From Amorphoplanes friuliensis DSM 7358 (GTDB taxonomy: Bacteria > Actinomycetota > Actinomycetes > Mycobacteriales > Micromonosporaceae), in contig NC_022657.1 in assembly GCF_000494755.1 (NCBI RefSeq), forward strand, positions 1,774,001 through 1,838,000: DNA of 64,000 nucleotides, in the 5' to 3' direction. Shown piece by piece: positions 61,374 to 64,000 of this stretch; the stretch's first letter is position 1, and every line of letters begins with the position of its first letter. The position numbers and the translations under genes are program-made. The notes beneath the pieces were generated by a model. The model saw only the letters and a list, made by a program, of their open reading frames with translations. It was not told the DNA's origin and did no database searches.

Positions 61374-62918
61374 ATGAGCCTGACCCTCGCCCCTGGAACC
61401 GCCTGGAACGATGTCCTCGCCCGGGTCGCGGCCGCCGCGCCCGAGGCCGTAGCGGCCGACCGGCTGCGCAATCTGTACGCCGGACGCTGGCACGACGGCG
61501 GCACACCCGCACCCCTGCGGACGCCGGTCGACGGCACGCTGCTCACCAGCCTGGCCAAGGTCGACGCGTCCACCGCCGCCGAAGCCGTCCGGGCCGCGAC
61601 GGCCGCGCACCTCCTCTGGGCCGGCACCCCGCTGGCCGACCGCAAGGCCCGGGTCGCCGCGGCCGTCGAAGCCCTGACGCTGCACCGCGATCTGCTCGCC
61701 CTGACGCTGGTGTGGGAGATCGGCAAGCCCTGGCGGCTCGCCTGCGCCGACGTCGACCGCGCCCTCGACGGTGTCCGCTGGTACGCCGAGCAGATCGACC
61801 GTCAGACCGCCGGGCGGGAGCCGCTGCCGGGACCGGTCAGCAACATCGCCTCCTGGAACTACCCGATGAGCGTCCTCGTGCACGCCGAGCTGGTGCAGCT
61901 GCTGGCCGGCAACGCCGTCATCGCGAAGACGCCGTCGCAGGGTGGCGCGGTCTGCCTCACCCTCGCGCACGCCCTGATGGCCCGGGCCGGTCTGCCCGTC
62001 ACGCTGCTCTCCGGCAGCGGTGAGGAACTGTCCGAGGTGCTCGTCCGCGCACCCGAGATCGGCGCGGTCGCGTTTGTCGGCGGGCGCTCCAACGGCGGCA
62101 AGGTCGCCGCCGCGCTGCTCGACTCCGACAAGCGGCACTTCATCGAGCAGGAAGGCCTCAATGCCTGGGGCATCTGGGACTTCTCGCAATGGGACCTGCT
62201 CGCGGGCCACCTGCGCAAAGGCTTCGAGTACGGCAAGCAGCGCTGCACCGCGTACCCGCGTTTTGTGGTCCAGCGGGACCTGGTCGACGCGTTCCTCGAC
62301 GTCTACCTGCCGGTGGTCAAGGCGGTCCGCTTCGGGCATCCGCTCGCCGTCGAAACAGCTGGGGACCCGTTGCCGGAGCTCGACCTCGGGCCGCTGATCA
62401 GCGCGGCCAAGGCCGGCGAGCTGCGCCGCAAGGTCGACGAGGCGGTCCGCGGCGGAGCGATCCCGTTGCACCGCGGGTCCGGCTCGGCGGGCCGGTTCCT
62501 GGAGGGTCAGGACACCAGCGCGTACGTGGCACCGACCGCGCTCCTCGCCCCACCCGGACGGTCGCGGCTGATGCACGCCGAGCCGTTCGGACCGGTCGAC
62601 ACGATCATCGTGGTCGACACCCAGGACGAGCTGCTGTCCGCGATGAACGCCAGCAACGGCGCCCTGGTCGCGAGTCTCGCCGTCGACGACGAGGAACTCG
62701 GGGCGAAGCTGGCCCAGGACGTGCACGCGTTCAAGGTCGGCATCAACCGCCCGCGCTCCCGCGGCGACCGCGACGAGTGTTTCGGCGGCCGCGGCGCCTC
62801 GTGGAAGGGCGCCTTTGTCGGCGGCGACCTGCTCGTGCACGCGGTCACGATCGGCGAGCCAGGCGAACGGCTCTACGGCAACTTCCCCGACTACAGCAGC
62901 TACCCGCCCGGGATGTGA
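61374..62918 (+). CDS. Unusual aldehyde dehydrogenase-family protein
   Basis: About 514 residues from ATG 61374 (ATG 61347 possible). Full ALDH fold: NIASWNYPMSVLVHAELVQL with the conserved Asn, AVIAKTPSQGG, GAVAFVGGRSNGGKVAAALL, and the catalytic Cys291 in EYGKQRCTAYPRFV. In place of the usual ELGGKNP the sequence is FIEQEGLNAWGIWDFSQWD, so the general base Glu (258 or 260) sits in an altered context. It looks like a separate subfamily with an unknown aldehyde substrate. No cotranscribed partner is clear. Confidence 0.82.
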   Translation: MSLTLAPGTAWNDVLARVAAAAPEAVAADRLRNLYAGRWHDGGTPAPLRTPVDGTLLTSLAKVDASTAAEAVRAATAAHLLWAGTPLADRKARVAAAVEALTLHRDLLALTLVWEIGKPWRLACADVDRALDGVRWYAEQIDRQTAGREPLPGPVSNIASWNYPMSVLVHAELVQLLAGNAVIAKTPSQGGAVCLTLAHALMARAGLPVTLLSGSGEELSEVLVRAPEIGAVAFVGGRSNGGKVAAALLDSDKRHFIEQEGLNAWGIWDFSQWDLLAGHLRKGFEYGKQRCTAYPRFVVQRDLVDAFLDVYLPVVKAVRFGHPLAVETAGDPLPELDLGPLISAAKAGELRRKVDEAVRGGAIPLHRGSGSAGRFLEGQDTSAYVAPTALLAPPGRSRLMHAEPFGPVDTIIVVDTQDELLSAMNASNGALVASLAVDDEELGAKLAQDVHAFKVGINRPRSRGDRDECFGGRGASWKGAFVGGDLLVHAVTIGEPGERLYGNFPDYSSYPPGM

Positions 62919-62946
62919 GTGCCGCGGATGCACCAGACTGGGTCCC

Positions 62947-63768
62947 GTGGCCAGGACCCTGAGGATCAGCACCCGCAACGCGACCTTCCAGCAGTGGCAG
63001 GCGCTGCTCACCAACCGGACCAAACGGCAGCGCGCCGGTGAGTTCCTGGTCCAGGGCGTCCGCCCGATCTCCCTGGCCGTCGAACGCGGCTGGGAGATCC
63101 GGGCGATGCTCGTCACCGACGGCCCGGGCCTGTCCCGCTGGGGCCGCGACATCGTCGACACCGCGGACGCGCCACGGGCGGTCGTCGCCGCCGAGCTGAT
63201 GCGTGAGCTCGGCGGCAAGGACGAGGACGCCCCCGAGCTGCTGGCCGTCGTGGCCATGCCCGGCGACGACCTCGCCCGCGTCGCCACCGGCCCGTCCCTG
63301 CTCGCGGTGGTCTTCGACCGGCCCACCACACCGGGCAACGTCGGCACCCTGATCCGCTCGGCGGACGCGTTCGGCGCCGCCGCCGTGATCGTCACCGGTC
63401 ACGCCGCCGACCCGTACGACCCGAAGGCGGTCCGCGCCAGCACCGGCTCCCTCTTCGCCCTGCCGGTGATCCGCGTGCCGAGCCACGCCGAGGTCCTCGA
63501 CTGGGTCGCCGAGGTGCGCGACGACGGCGTGGCCGTGCAGGTCGTCGGCACCGACGAACGCGGCCCGGTGGAGATCGCCGAACAGGACCTCACCGGCCCC
63601 ACCCTGCTCGTGATCGGCAACGAGACCCACGGCCTCAGCAACGCCTGGCGCGACAGCTGCGACCAGACGGTCCGCATCCCGATCACCGGCGCCGCGAGCT
63701 CCCTCAACGCGGCCGCGGCCGGCAGCGTCGCCCTCTACGAAGCCGCCCGCCAGCGCCGCCTCGCCTGA
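62947..63768 (+). CDS. SpoU/TrmH-family RNA 2'-O-methyltransferase
   Basis: About 273 residues from GTG 62947. N-terminal substrate-recognition part (KRQRAGEFLVQGVRPISLAV) and a SPOUT knot: DRPTTPGNVGTLIRSADAFG, LLVIGNETHGLSNAW and IPITGAASSLNAAAAGSVAL, the three SpoU motifs. It methylates a ribose in tRNA or rRNA; the target is not determined. Confidence 0.93.
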   Translation: MARTLRISTRNATFQQWQALLTNRTKRQRAGEFLVQGVRPISLAVERGWEIRAMLVTDGPGLSRWGRDIVDTADAPRAVVAAELMRELGGKDEDAPELLAVVAMPGDDLARVATGPSLLAVVFDRPTTPGNVGTLIRSADAFGAAAVIVTGHAADPYDPKAVRASTGSLFALPVIRVPSHAEVLDWVAEVRDDGVAVQVVGTDERGPVEIAEQDLTGPTLLVIGNETHGLSNAWRDSCDQTVRIPITGAASSLNAAAAGSVALYEAARQRRLA

Positions 63769-63769
63769 C

Positions 63770-64000
63770 ATGGACACCGCCCCGGCCCTGCGCTCCATAG
63801 TGGACCCTGAGTACCTCGCCGCCCTCGTGGCCCGCGAGTACGCCCTCGAGGTCACCGGCTGCGTCCTGCTGCGCTCCCTGGTCAACGACGTCTACCGCAT
63901 CGACACCCCGTCCGGCCCGTACGCGTTCAAGCTCTACCGCACGGGCCACAACTCAGCCGAGTGGGAGACGTCGCTGGCCGCGTACGTGGGGACGGGGTTG
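63770..64000 (+). CDS. APH-like phosphotransferase, partial
   Basis: Starts at ATG 63770, one base after the methyltransferase stop, and runs off the window. About 77 residues are visible, with GCVLLRSLVNDVYRIDTPSG and AFKLYRTGHNSAEWE, the N-lobe and conserved Lys of APH-fold kinases. The catalytic loop lies outside the window. Confidence 0.75.
   Translation, partial: MDTAPALRSIVDPEYLAALVAREYALEVTGCVLLRSLVNDVYRIDTPSGPYAFKLYRTGHNSAEWETSLAAYVGTGL

Overview
The window is high-GC actinobacterial DNA. Gene content points to Micromonosporaceae, probably an Actinoplanes-like genome (inference from EspC-like/DUF6346-like genes, DUF4388, frequent GTG starts and many leaderless genes with TANNNT boxes 6-8 nt before the start). 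No rRNA or CRISPR array was found.

Layout. 1-10 kb: housekeeping block with a DUF4388 protein (partial), a VOC protein, a chemotaxis-type receptor, dgt, dnaG, a coupled hypothetical gene, an ABC-2 exporter (one ATPase, two permeases) and a YihY/BrkB membrane protein. 10-19 kb: a sugar-utilisation locus with a ROK regulator and probable operator, a ribose-type ABC importer (double ATPase, permease, Tat lipoprotein binding protein), a Gfo/Idh/MocA dehydrogenase, an EboE-like TIM barrel and a sugar-phosphate isomerase/epimerase. 19-21.5 kb: YtxH-like protein, tRNA-Asn, a six-copy 17-bp tandem repeat, an FAD amine-oxidase-like protein and tRNA-Met.

21.5-35.9 kb is an accessory island with lower GC, starting right after tRNA-Met but with no visible integrase or att repeat. 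It carries a decayed helix-turn-helix gene, a five-gene operon (HAD phosphatase, HisC-like aminotransferase, an altered HisD-like dehydrogenase, an APH-fold kinase, a helical protein), an IS21-type transposase remnant, a 1259-residue TIR-STAND-WD40 protein, and a partly decayed type VII secretion-associated cassette. 35.9-40.3 kb is an arsenic locus: divergent arsN-arsO-MFS(pseudogene) and arsR-aquaporin-arsC.

40.7-46 kb holds an operon-like set of TPR-CHAT protease, ECF-type sigma factor, a small protein and a secreted subtilase, followed by small secreted proteins, a lipoprotein, a DHFR-fold protein, an alpha/beta hydrolase and an AraC regulator. 50-54.7 kb is a tight three-gene operon (DUF559-type nuclease, 215-residue protein, double-headed AAA/HerA-like ATPase) that looks like an uncharacterised defence module. 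55-64 kb: TetR/VOC divergent from a DUF4386 membrane protein with a perfect 23-bp operator, a DinB-type protein, an XRE regulator with a palindrome, a GH3 enzyme, an HPF-like protein, an unusual aldehyde dehydrogenase, a SpoU/TrmH methyltransferase and a partial phosphotransferase.

The most notable candidates for undescribed biology are the CHAT-sigma-subtilase set, the HerA/DUF559 operon, the TIR-STAND-WD40 protein and the HisC/HisD-like operon.
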